Source: Akkermansiaceae bacterium (GTDB lineage Bacteria > Verrucomicrobiota > Verrucomicrobiia > Verrucomicrobiales > Akkermansiaceae). From it: DNA of 64,000 nt. Made by a program: the position numbers and the translations under genes. The notes under the pieces were generated by a model, which worked only from the letters and a program-made list of their open reading frames with translations, had not been told where the DNA came from and did not search any database. Numbering within the stretch: the stretch's first letter is position 1; every line of letters begins with the position of its first letter. Positions 48,301 through 55,337 of the stretch are shown here, piece by piece. The DNA lies in contig JACKPZ010000002.1 of the NCBI GenBank assembly GCA_024233135.1, positions 218,874 through 282,873 on the forward strand, read 5' to 3'.

Positions 48301-50616
48301 GGCACGGAGGCCCTGCCCATCCTCTTCGAGTCCCGCTCCGGCGCGCCGTGGGGAAACATCGGCTTCGCGAACACCTCCACCGTTTCCACCCTCAGCCACG
48401 TCGTCATCCGCGACGCCACCGTCAGCAGCAGCGACCCGCTCCACCTCAAGGCCGCCGTCTCCGGATACCATGCGGACATCGTGCTCGACCACGTGGACAT
48501 CGACGGCCCGCAGCCGGTCTTCGCCCGCTTCGGCTCCACCACCCTCCTCGACAGCCGCATCCACATCACCTTCACCGGCGATGGCATCAACGTGAAGAAC
48601 GGCGACGCCCATGTGGAACGCTGCACCTTCACCGGAAACGCCTCCGTCGATACCGACGCCATCGACTACGACGGCGTCACCGACGGCATCATCCGCGACA
48701 ACCGCATCTACAACTTCCTCGGCGACAACAGCGACGGCATCGACGTCGGCGAGGGCTGCGTGAACCTGCTCGTCGAGAAAAACCGCATCTATAACAACTC
48801 GGACAAGGGCGTCTCCGTCGGACAGGCCTCCGAGGTCGTCATCCGCCAGAACCTCATCGTCGGCTGCGCTCTCGGCGTCGGCATCAAGGACAGCGGGTCC
48901 ACCGCGTGGATCGACCAGACCACCTTCGCCCGCAATGACGTCGGAGTGGCGGTGTATGAAAAGAACCTCGGAGCCGGCGGCGGAAACGCCATCGTGGAGA
49001 ACTGCATCTTCTCCCGTTCCAAGACCGCGCCCGCCACCGTGGACTCCCTTTCCACGCTCTCGATCGCGTGGTCCTTGTCCGACACGCTGCCGCTCGCCGG
49101 CACCGCGAACTCCGTGGCGGATCCGCTCTTCACCAGTCCCGGCATCTACGACTTCTCCCTCCAGCCCGCCTCCCCGGCCATCGACGCCGGCGACCCCGCG
49201 CACGCCCTCGACCCGGACAGCAGCCGCGCGGACATCGGCATGGCCTATCTCTACGATCCTCTGGACTATCCGTTCCTCATACCCAACGTCATCGTCGTCA
49301 ACGAAGTGCTCAGCTCGTCGCCCGGCGTCGGCGGTGATTGGATCGAGCTCCACAACAGCGGCGGCGACCCCATCGACCTCGGCGGCTGGTATCTCAGCGA
49401 CGATGCCGGCGACCTTCTGAAATACCGCATCGCGGACGGCACCACCATTTCCGCGGGTGGATACCTCGTTTTCAGCGAGACCGCGCACTTCGGAGCCTCC
49501 AGCGGCGACCCCGGAGTCGCCACCCCCTTCGCGCTGAGTGGAAACGGCGAGTCCGTCTTCATCTACAAACCCGCCGAAGGGCTCGATCTGGAATATCTTG
49601 ATTCCGAGGACTTCGGAGCCGCCGAGCCCGGCGTCACCTTCGGCCGCCTCTACAAACCGAGCACCGGCACCTACAACTTCGTCGCGATGAAATCCCCCAC
49701 CCCGGGCGCCGCGAACTCGCTGCCGAAGGTGGGCCCCATCGTCATCAGCGAGATCATGTATCATCCCGCCGGCAACTCGGATTCCGAATACATCGAACTG
49801 CTCAACATCTCGCCCTCCGCGGTGACCCTCTACGATGCCGCCAAAGGCGCTGCGTGGGCCATCACCAACGGCATCGAGTTCAGCTTCCCCACCGCCACGC
49901 CCGTCGTCATGCAGCCCGGCGAGCGCATCATTCTCACCCGCAGCATCGCCGCGTTTGGTTCCTCGTTCAGCGTCCCGCCCGGCACCCAGGTTTTCCAATG
50001 GACCTCCGGCGGCCTCAGCAACAGCGGCGAAACCGTCGAGCTCGGCATGCCCGGCGAGCTCGACGCCCTGCTCGTCCGCCAGTTCATCCGCGTCGATCGT
50101 GTCGTCTTCACCGATACCGCGCCCTGGCCCGTCTCCGCCGATGGCGGCGGCCCCGCGCTCGACCGCACCAACGTCTACGCCTACGGAAACGACCACGCCA
50201 ACTGGACCGCCCAATCCGCAACCCCCGGCGAGCCGGAAACCCTCCCCGGTTTCCACCGTTGGGCGATCGATCAATCGCTGCCCGGCGGCTTCGACGGCCC
50301 GGAGGCCGATCCCGACTTCGACGGCCTCTCCAACCTTCTCGAATACGCCCTCGGCCTCTCGCCCGACGATTCCTCCATCCCGCCCTTCAGTTCCGTGCAG
50401 CCCGGCGGCGGAAACATCGTCATCGAGTTTCTCCTCGCCGACGGCCTGGACGACCTCATCCTCGACATCGAGAGCACCGAAAACCCGGGCACCATCCCAT
50501 GGCGCGGAGTCCCCGGCACCGCCGTCGTCGAAACCCTGGAAGGCCCCGTCCTCCGCGCCAACGTCCCCGCCACCGCCCCCCGCGCCTTCTTCCGCATGGC
50601 CGTGAGGCAGCGCTGA
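45352..50616 (+). CDS. Large secreted CotH-kinase/lamin-tail domain protein (2)
   Basis: 1754 residues with signal peptide MKRRILPATIALALGVPGWLPTASAQ. Domains: lamin-tail 1 (VLINEFLASNDTISPDNADF, about 30-150), a beta-sandwich, a chitobiase C-like segment (GTIRYTLDGSDPRSDSSVY, about 395-440), a CotH kinase domain (about 465-840) with GIYNIRKRFDSTYF, SWSHNREFW (about 698) and WIINDFDRGFD (about 713), a right-handed parallel beta-helix (about 930-1290), then lamin-tail 2 and 3 (VVNEVLSSSPGVGGDWIELH, about 1315; VISEIMYHPAGNSDSEYIEL, about 1463), and the end RAFFRMAVRQR. It lies on the same strand as, and 28 bp after, the prepilin-like gene. Phosphorylation of surface proteins is inferred from CotH. 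Confidence 0.86.
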   Translation: MKRRILPATIALALGVPGWLPTASAQTGEVLINEFLASNDTISPDNADFDDYSDWIELHNPGASAISLDNYYLTDDLAAPTKWRFPTGSSLAAGAYLVVRADGFNAGPGETHVRGYYPWGSTLTTRRHHTSFKLSADGESVGVFRVDTPPVDTTLIAKHAVWKYRDTGTDPGPAWASAGYDDSAWSSGAGPLGYNDSWIATTVSYGPSSSSKYASTQFRHHFTIADPSSVGNARLSVMADDSAIIYLNGSEVARLRMPAGTVAYNQYSAQLAPTENVYETIELSGFPLVPGDNVLAIEVHQESATSSDQSFDVELKADVITVPAVEVDSVSFGVQTTDVSRGRVSGGGWASFGVPTPGAANTPVPLTEPFATSPAVTASVDSGFYGTAQSVTLSGAPAGTIRYTLDGSDPRSDSSVYAAPLSITATTILRARVFEDGNIPGPTLTRSYFLGADTTPGLPVVSFVADPETLFGDDIGIYENDTAYAFKGREVPVRIEFFEQDKTPAFAVNAGTRIAGENIWLKPQKPFNIYLRGKYGDDTVPYQLFPGEPSATITEFNLRNGGDDWEETLLRDAMMPSILKGQMDAEMYSYRPSVLYLNGSFHGIYNIRKRFDSTYFATTHHLGADEYDLVQYAHDAAGTTRLLADGGSTDRYEAFLDFVTTHDPADPAVYAQIEEQMNVDSFIDYVVATDFAFNTSWSHNREFWSGRTPGSKWEWIINDFDRGFDIDSINSSSSKSLIDDFVAGYPLFQRMDNSGVFINRLIQRYAAHVGSTFVPQRFNDLFDVLIAEQEPEIARHVARWNASGGFSAPTRLAQIAEIKQYVVNRPSTALARLQTYLGISRPMAALSFAASPAAGGTIRVAGVEMLPAYNSSVSLFQNTPVEIRAEAAPGYSFVSWSNGSTDPVITVTLNAAMSLTANFASGAETVLPSTITAPTTLGAAGSPYVIDGELVVESGATLTIDPGVTVRMAPGAAIRVHGTLAANGTEALPILFESRSGAPWGNIGFANTSTVSTLSHVVIRDATVSSSDPLHLKAAVSGYHADIVLDHVDIDGPQPVFARFGSTTLLDSRIHITFTGDGINVKNGDAHVERCTFTGNASVDTDAIDYDGVTDGIIRDNRIYNFLGDNSDGIDVGEGCVNLLVEKNRIYNNSDKGVSVGQASEVVIRQNLIVGCALGVGIKDSGSTAWIDQTTFARNDVGVAVYEKNLGAGGGNAIVENCIFSRSKTAPATVDSLSTLSIAWSLSDTLPLAGTANSVADPLFTSPGIYDFSLQPASPAIDAGDPAHALDPDSSRADIGMAYLYDPLDYPFLIPNVIVVNEVLSSSPGVGGDWIELHNSGGDPIDLGGWYLSDDAGDLLKYRIADGTTISAGGYLVFSETAHFGASSGDPGVATPFALSGNGESVFIYKPAEGLDLEYLDSEDFGAAEPGVTFGRLYKPSTGTYNFVAMKSPTPGAANSLPKVGPIVISEIMYHPAGNSDSEYIELLNISPSAVTLYDAAKGAAWAITNGIEFSFPTATPVVMQPGERIILTRSIAAFGSSFSVPPGTQVFQWTSGGLSNSGETVELGMPGELDALLVRQFIRVDRVVFTDTAPWPVSADGGGPALDRTNVYAYGNDHANWTAQSATPGEPETLPGFHRWAIDQSLPGGFDGPEADPDFDGLSNLLEYALGLSPDDSSIPPFSSVQPGGGNIVIEFLLADGLDDLILDIESTENPGTIPWRGVPGTAVVETLEGPVLRANVPATAPRAFFRMAVRQR

Positions 50617-50692
50617 GACATGTCTTCCGGCGAAGAAGAGATCGAACAACGAAACCGTCGAATCGAATCCGGCACGGAGTCTTGGAATCACT

Positions 50693-50874
50693 CTTCCCTC
50701 TCGATCCCTTCGTAGTTCCTACCGGATCCCGAAACCTTGAACGCATCGGCTGGAAAACCGCAGCCCCACGTTGGCGACCGGGCATTCAACTACTGAAATT
50801 CCGAGGACCACGGAGGGCACTGACAGGCAAAGGAACCATCGCCGCGCCCTATTGCCTCAGTGTATTCAGTGGCC
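50693..50874. repeat. Dispersed palindromic intergenic repeat, copy 1
   Basis: 131 bp at 50693-50823 match 53303-53433 without gaps at constant offset 2610, differing at a minority of positions (for example GAACGCATCGGC against GAACACATCGGC). The right half is an imperfect palindrome: arm TACTGAAATTCCGAGGACC (50791-50809) against CCTCAGTGTATTCAGTGG (50854-50871). The element ends exactly where ISAs1 copy 2 inserted. Confidence 0.75.
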
Positions 50875-50884
50875 CCCAAACTCC
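50875..50884. repeat. 10-bp target duplication, left
   Basis: CCCAAACTCC, repeated exactly at 52147-52156 on the other side of ISAs1 copy 2. It indicates a simple and recent transposition event. Confidence 0.9.
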
Positions 50885-52146
50885 CAGGGCCCCCTCATTT
50901 TGGAGGGCTGAGTTTCAGGAAGGTTTCGAGCGTGTCGGTGCAGAGGCAGGCGCGCTTGCGCTTGCCGGCGATCGAGTCGCGGACGCTGGTGTCGTTCTTG
51001 AGCAGGTTGTGGCTGAGGCGGCGCAGCAGCGAGAGGTTGCGGGCGGCGTGGCCCATGCGGACCCTTGACGCGTCCTCGCCGTAAACAACATCCATCACCC
51101 AGTGGCACTGGTTCTCGATGCTCCAGTGGGTCCGGGTTAGCCGGAGCAACAGCCCGGCGTCGGGTGGCAGGCTCGTCAGGTAGTAGCGCTCCTGGCGGGT
51201 TGTGGTGCCGTCGGACAAATGGCGCACCGAGTGGAGGTGAACGACGCTTCGCAGGTCCAGCCAGGAGCGGCGCTCGTCCTCATCGATCCAGCCGAGATGG
51301 TCGGTGACGGTCAGGTGGCGCTCCTCGGTGCGCCCGTGGCCTTTGTCGAAGTCACTGGAATGCGAGACGACGTGGCCATCACGCCGTGTGCGTTCAAGGG
51401 CTTCCGGATCTCCAAACAGGCTGCGGACCTCCTCGTGCAGGACGGCGCGGTTGCCCTTGAGGGCCAGCAGGTAGTCGGCCTCGGCGTGACGGATGGCAAT
51501 CGCGATTCTCTTCTGGCAACCCAGCGCGTCGAGGCTCACCACGCAGCCCTTCACGTCGAGTTGTCGCAGCAGCTTCGGCACGGCCGTGATCTCGTTGCTC
51601 TTCGAATCCACCAGCAGTTGCCCGAGGGTCAATCCACTGCCTGCCGCCCACGCACTGATGAGATGCAGCGCGTCGCTCTTGTCGGACTCCTGGAAGCTGC
51701 CGCGCAGTGTCTTGCCGTCGATGGCCACAAGTTCCCTGCCGAGCCGCTCGCTCAACGCCGCGCTGAATTCGATGAAGCACTGGTTGAAGCGCTCCGGATC
51801 CAGCGCGGTCAAGATGCGTCGGAAGGTGTCGTCGCTGGGCAGCCCGCCCGGCAACCTCAAACGCTCGCACAGCCACTTCTCGCGCATCTGGGCGAAGCGC
51901 TCGAAGTCCTCGAAGTCGTCCATCCCGCAGACCATCGCCGCCAGGGCGATGAAAAGCACCTCGCCAAAGTAGTGCCGCTTGGCACGGCCGTCTCGTGGAT
52001 CCGGCAGGTTTTCGAACGCTTCCATTCCGGGAGGAAATCCTCCCGCATACTCTTCACTGCGGGTCTTCTTGCGAGCCATTCGGCCCGCTTAATTCAAACA
52101 GATGTTCCGTACAAGCCCCATCACGTACCAAAATGAGGGGGCCCTG
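50885..52146 (-). mobile_element. ISAs1-family insertion sequence, copy 2
   Basis: A 1262-bp element with perfect 19-bp inverted ends (50885-50903 and 52128-52146), identical to those of copy 1 and in the same orientation. Flanked by the 10-bp direct repeat CCCAAACTCC. Together with copy 1 it brackets 42.3 kb of chromosome. Direct-repeat copies this similar could recombine and excise the segment between them. Confidence 0.95.
50895..52079 (-). CDS. ISAs1-family DDE transposase
   Basis: 394 residues, intact, with the same motifs as copy 1 (VAIDGKTLRGS, VVSLDALGCQK, HWSIENQCHW). Its reading frame, start context and position in the element are equivalent to copy 1. Only one residue change was seen (Glu in HEEVRS). 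The gene is presumably active, given the intact frame, the perfect ends and the target duplication. Confidence 0.93.
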   Translation of the reverse strand: MARKKTRSEEYAGGFPPGMEAFENLPDPRDGRAKRHYFGEVLFIALAAMVCGMDDFEDFERFAQMREKWLCERLRLPGGLPSDDTFRRILTALDPERFNQCFIEFSAALSERLGRELVAIDGKTLRGSFQESDKSDALHLISAWAAGSGLTLGQLLVDSKSNEITAVPKLLRQLDVKGCVVSLDALGCQKRIAIAIRHAEADYLLALKGNRAVLHEEVRSLFGDPEALERTRRDGHVVSHSSDFDKGHGRTEERHLTVTDHLGWIDEDERRSWLDLRSVVHLHSVRHLSDGTTTRQERYYLTSLPPDAGLLLRLTRTHWSIENQCHWVMDVVYGEDASRVRMGHAARNLSLLRRLSHNLLKNDTSVRDSIAGKRKRACLCTDTLETFLKLSPPK

Positions 52147-52156
52147 CCCAAACTCC
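52147..52156. repeat. 10-bp target duplication, right
   Basis: CCCAAACTCC, identical to 50875-50884, directly after the IS right end. Confidence 0.9.
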
Positions 52157-52229
52157 GCATCGTCCTCGACAACGCCTTTCCGTAGACCCAACTTCCGACC
52201 CGAAGCATCCAACCCGTTTCCCTCTCGAC

Positions 52230-52577
52230 ATGTCAGAACAAGGCTCGATCGCTGAGGCGACTTATGAGGCCATGCGATTCAAACAGGTTCCTGCGGCGGA
52301 CCTCGTCCGTGAGATCCGGAACTCTTGGGGAGATAACCATGGCGTTGAGGAGGTGCACCACTTCCTCTGCGAGATCGCGACATGCCTTCTCCACTATCCC
52401 GATGTGGAGGTCGGACACGTGGAGGCGCTGCGCTTCACGCCTTGGTCGCTCGATCCCTGGGAAGCTGACCACAAAATCCAATCGGAGCTCGAGTTGATGG
52501 AGCGCTTTCTTGAAGACCGCAATCGCTATGTCTTCCGAAGAAAGCATGCGGCCGGCGCATGGGAAGAGCCACCATAG
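52230..52577 (+). CDS. Hypothetical protein
   Basis: 115 residues from ATG 52230. It is small, acidic and helical, with GDNHGVEEVHHFLCEIATCLLHYPDVE and RFTPWSLDPWEADHKIQSELELMERFL. It looks like one of the small DUF-type immunity or regulatory proteins that accompany polymorphic toxin or variable regions, but no known domain was recognised. No signal peptide or membrane span. It lies between the IS and another small gene, in the variable region. Confidence 0.55.
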   Translation: MSEQGSIAEATYEAMRFKQVPAADLVREIRNSWGDNHGVEEVHHFLCEIATCLLHYPDVEVGHVEALRFTPWSLDPWEADHKIQSELELMERFLEDRNRYVFRRKHAAGAWEEPP

Positions 52578-52706
52578 ATCGAGCTTGAGTTTGCACGATT
52601 TGAAGCGAACTCAATTTCATCGCCTTCACACCCCCGCACCCACCTCATGAATCCCAAGCGCAACATATCGCCTCATCCGCGGCAGCCTTTTCAGCAGGCA
52701 ACACGC

Positions 52707-53216
52707 ATGCTCATCACATTCCTCGCCATCTTTTCCTCACAAGCGTTTGGCAGGCAATGGACAGTCCATTGGGAGGCGGCCAAGGGAGAGACCGAATGTT
52801 CAATAGTCTACGAACCGCGCACGCTCGACGAACTCAGGTCGAAACTCCCGGCAGGTCATCCAGAGGCAAATGCGGACATCAAAAAAGGTGCCGCTCCGGC
52901 GAAGGCCTCGACAAAGACGATCGGCACATTTCATGGAAACCGGGTGTTGGCCATCGAACTCGAGGTTCCCACCAGCTATTACTCCAGATACTTCATGATC
53001 GTGGCGGAGGTGGAGACTGAAAAATTCATGCCCGTCTATATCCACCAGTATGCGCAGGGAAGCCACTGCCACGGCTCGCCAAGGTATCGAGAATCGAAAA
53101 CCGAATTCACCGTGACAATCACCAGCAGAACCATCGGCACCGATCCATCCGAACAGACATTCCGGGTCACCTGCGATCTGAAGAGCCCGCCGAAAATCGA
53201 ACGAGTCGATGCCTGA
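52707..53216 (+). CDS. Secreted hypothetical protein
   Basis: 169 residues from ATG 52707, where the hydrophobic signal begins (MLITFLAIFSSQAFG); the longer in-frame reading from 52647 would put 20 polar residues before it. The mature chain is beta-rich, with RQWTVHWEAAKGETECSIVY, TFHGNRVLAIELEVPTSYY and VTITSRTIGTDPSEQTFRVTC. It has three Cys, which could form a disulfide. No family recognised. Followed by an intergenic repeat. Confidence 0.55.
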   Translation: MLITFLAIFSSQAFGRQWTVHWEAAKGETECSIVYEPRTLDELRSKLPAGHPEANADIKKGAAPAKASTKTIGTFHGNRVLAIELEVPTSYYSRYFMIVAEVETEKFMPVYIHQYAQGSHCHGSPRYRESKTEFTVTITSRTIGTDPSEQTFRVTCDLKSPPKIERVDA

Positions 53217-53302
53217 GCTTCCCAGTTTTCAAACCCCGACCGCCTCCAACCCTCACGATTTCCCTCCCACAATCTGGATACCAACCACTCCCGCGCATCC
53301 CC

Positions 53303-53504
53303 CTTCCCTTTCGATCCCTTCGTAGTTCCTACCGGATCCCGAAACCTTGAACACATCGGCAGGAAAACCGCAGCCCCACGTTGGCGACCGGGCAATCAAG
53401 CACTGAAGCACTGAGGACCACGGTGGGCATTGATGAGAAACGTGTGAGCATTCTCCAAGCATCTACCTTCTCAGTGAAACCAGTGGTCCTCAGTGTCTCA
53501 GTGG
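53303..53504. repeat. Dispersed palindromic intergenic repeat, copy 2
   Basis: Second copy of the element at 50693, here complete. The unique-looking left half (53303-53400) is followed by an imperfect palindrome: CACTGAAGCACTGAGGACCA (53401-53420) pairs with TGGTCCTCAGTGTCTCAGTG (53484-53503), leaving a spacer of about 63 bp. It fills most of the 400-bp gap before the zinc-ribbon gene. A MITE- or REP-like element is plausible. Confidence 0.75.
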
Positions 53505-53618
53505 TTTCCAAGGCCCGCCTGATGTGACAACATCGCCAGCGAAAGCGGCGAATCCCAAACCCTCGTCTGGAAGTCCGACAGGCTGGCGCGGGAACGTTGA
53601 TCCAACAGAACCCTTACC

Positions 53619-53849
53619 ATGTCCCTGAAATACACCCACCGCCCCGGAGGCTCCGCCCATTGTCCGCAATGCAGGGAGGCCATCTCGCGCCAAGCGAACA
53701 TCTGCCCTCACTGTCGGTCGGACCTGACCAACGATGAACAATGGCAAGCCCAGAAAGCGAAAGGCAGCGCGGGATGCGCCGGCCTTCTGATCTTCGGTCT
53801 TGCCATCCCGCTCACCGCGGGACTATCCATCGTCCGCTTCCTTGGATGA
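53619..53849 (+). CDS. Small zinc-ribbon membrane protein
   Basis: 76 residues from ATG 53619. A double CxxC zinc ribbon (CPQCREAISRQANICPHCRSD) lies at residues 15-35 and a membrane span (AGCAGLLIFGLAIPLTAGLSIV) near the end. Such proteins are common in many genomes with unknown roles; a membrane-associated zinc-binding regulator or assembly factor is possible. Codon use is normal for the window. Confidence 0.7.
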   Translation: MSLKYTHRPGGSAHCPQCREAISRQANICPHCRSDLTNDEQWQAQKAKGSAGCAGLLIFGLAIPLTAGLSIVRFLG

Positions 53850-53917
53850 CCTCCCGGGACGTCGCCTCAGCCTTCGTCCCTTTCGTTGTTCCCGCTCCCC
53901 TCTCCTTTTTGGGTGGA

Positions 53918-54021
53918 ACCACGAAACACACGAAGAATCACGAAAATTGATAAACCCGGGAAGGTGCCGGTTCCCATCTCAACGAGACTCTGACTTTGCG
54001 CCTTTCGTGAATCTCGTGGTG
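53918..54021. repeat. Palindromic ACCACGAAACACACGAA-type intergenic repeat
   Basis: The left arm begins ACCACGAAACACACGAAG (53919) and runs into AATCACGAAAA. The right arm TTTCGTGAATCTCGTGGT (54004-54021) is its imperfect reverse complement. Repeats of the ACCACGAAnnnCACGAA style occur in intergenic DNA of diverse environmental bacteria. Its architecture (two near-complementary arms around a spacer) parallels the elements at 50693 and 53303, although the core sequence differs. Confidence 0.65.
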
Positions 54022-54057
54022 CATCTATCCGCATCACGTTTGCGATCCGTCCCATCG

Positions 54058-54089
54058 CGCCCCTCCTCCCGGATGTGGGAAGAGGGGCG
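54058..54089 (-). terminator. Long hairpin after the FN3-type gene
   Basis: CGCCCCTC-C-TCCC and GGGA-A-GAGGGGCG pair over 12 bp with one mismatch around the loop GGATGT. It lies 14 bp beyond the stop codon of the minus-strand gene. No T-run follows, so it is a factor-dependent or weak terminator candidate. Confidence 0.5.
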
Positions 54090-54103
54090 GCGTGGATGCG
54101 ATA

Positions 54104-54736
54104 TCAAAGGGAGCGATGGCTCACCGGATCACTCCAGTCCGATGAACCGGTGGAACCACCGAAGGCACGGATCTGGAAGATATACACGCGGCCGGGCGTG
54201 AGGCCCGTCACGTCGATCTTCTGCGAGCTGTTGAAGGGACCTTGGATCACCCAGGGGCCGGGCACGCCATCGTCCATCACCTCCGCCACGCGGCACTCGT
54301 AGCAACGGGCGTTCGTCACCGGGACGAGCGCCAGGCGGGACTCGCCCGTCATGCCGTAGCGCAGGCGTTTCACCACCGGCTTCGTCAGCGGCACGCTCGC
54401 ACGGTTCTGGCTCGCCGCGCGGAAACCGCTGGATAGCAGCACCTCCAGATCGCCACCGCTGGCGCCTTGGACGTACAGTGCCAGCTTGTCCAGCATCTCC
54501 AGCAGCTCGGCCTTCCGTGCGTTTTTCGCCGCGGTGGCTGCCGTTCCGCCCTGCGCCTGGAGCCCGATGGCGTCCTGCATCGCCTGCAGTTTCGCCTCCA
54601 GATCCACCTGCGTCACCACCGGAGTGGCGTAGGCCGGGTTTCCATACAGGTTCACAAGCACCGCCTGGGTGCTCTCCGTCACTTTCGCGTCCGACAGACC
54701 GAAGTCGTAGGACACTTTCGCTTTTTGCGTGTTCAT
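54104..54736 (-). CDS. Fibronectin type III-domain protein of the MNTQKAKVSYDF type
   Basis: 210 residues from ATG 54736 (earlier in-frame ATGs lie in non-conserved sequence). The N-terminal half is a helical region starting KVSYDFGLSDAKVTESTQAV, with AKLQAMQDAIGLQAQGGTAATAA and LEMLDKLALYVQGASGGDLE. The C-terminal half is one fibronectin type III domain (LALVPVTNARCYECRVAEV, GLTPGRVYIFQIRAFGGSTG). This two-part family is common in Verrucomicrobia and Bacteroidota as isolated, often multi-copy genes of unknown function. No signal peptide. Followed by a hairpin. Confidence 0.75.
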   Translation of the reverse strand: MNTQKAKVSYDFGLSDAKVTESTQAVLVNLYGNPAYATPVVTQVDLEAKLQAMQDAIGLQAQGGTAATAAKNARKAELLEMLDKLALYVQGASGGDLEVLLSSGFRAASQNRASVPLTKPVVKRLRYGMTGESRLALVPVTNARCYECRVAEVMDDGVPGPWVIQGPFNSSQKIDVTGLTPGRVYIFQIRAFGGSTGSSDWSDPVSHRSL

Positions 54737-54999
54737 AGTATGTCGTTTTTGTTTCTTAGCGTTGCCGGCAGTTGGCATATGCGTCACTTCCGAACGTCGC
54801 TCCCCTAGCACCTACATCCGGACACTGGGAAGAAGATATTTTTTTGATCGATGCCGGAACACATCCCATCACAATTTGTCTTGTCATCAGGCAAACATCT
54901 GAAAAACAAGGTATATTTCATACATCCGTAGCAACTATTACACCCGGGACGATGGATCAAACAGGCCACCCTACGTGATCGCGGTTCGGGGATGGCAAA
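54737..54999. other. AT-rich intergenic stretch
   Basis: Upstream of the fibronectin gene the base composition falls sharply (for example AAGAAGATATTTTTTTGATC at 54823 and AAAACAAGGTATATTTCATA at 54901). It probably carries that gene's promoter. No RNA gene or coding region was recognised. Confidence 0.4.
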
Positions 55000-55030
55000 G
55001 GTCATTGGTCATTGGTCATTGGTCATTGGT
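55000..55030. repeat. 7-bp tandem repeat GGTCATT
   Basis: Four perfect copies of GGTCATT plus a partial GGT (55000-55030). A typical slipped-strand or junk repeat; no gene overlaps it convincingly. Confidence 0.9.
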
Positions 55031-55106
55031 TGACGATGGACGGAGGATGAAAGATGAGTGGGAGACCACGAATTTCACGGGAGACACGGATGAACTCTGG
55101 TTCGGG

Positions 55107-55337
55107 AAGCCGGTCTTTCTACCTCGCGATCCGTTCTTTCTACCTGGCGAGCCGGTCTCTTTACCTATACAGCCGTTTCTTTTGCCTGGTGAGCCGGTCC
55201 TTTTACCTAACGAGCCGTTCTTGCTACCTCGCGAGCCGGTCTTTCTATCTAGTCTGTGGCTCTGTCTTCCTAGCGTGCCAGTCTTTCGACTTGGTGAGCC
55301 GGTCTTCCTACCCAGTCAAGGGCTCTTTCTGCCGGGG
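55107..55337. repeat. Degenerate 21-bp tandem array, eleven units
   Basis: Eleven consecutive 21-bp units occupy exactly 231 bp. The consensus is close to GAGCCGGTCTTTCTACCTCGC, with the CCGGTCTTTCTACCT core best kept; units 8 and 11 are the most divergent. Units are directly adjacent, with no spacers. One + frame reads as a heptapeptide repeat (EPVFLPR / EPVLLPN) and another as SRSFYLA, but neither is linked to a credible start or domain, so it is listed as a repeat. Confidence 0.85.

Noticed and set aside
45265..50691. 1808-residue open frame antisense to the second CotH protein
   Set aside because: High GC and the codon bias of the real gene leave the opposite strand without stops. The translation is low-complexity (Gly/Ala/Val/Asp-rich) with no motifs, and the + strand carries recognisable lamin-tail and CotH domains.
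50456..50785. Minus-strand frame beginning MPGRQRGAAVF, also at 53036-53395
   Set aside because: Its similarity between the two sites comes from the dispersed intergenic repeat, and the frames extend into unrelated sequence (the end of the CotH gene and the secreted hypothetical gene).
55107..55337. CRISPR array
   Set aside because: The units abut with no spacers and the repeats are degenerate; no cas genes are nearby.
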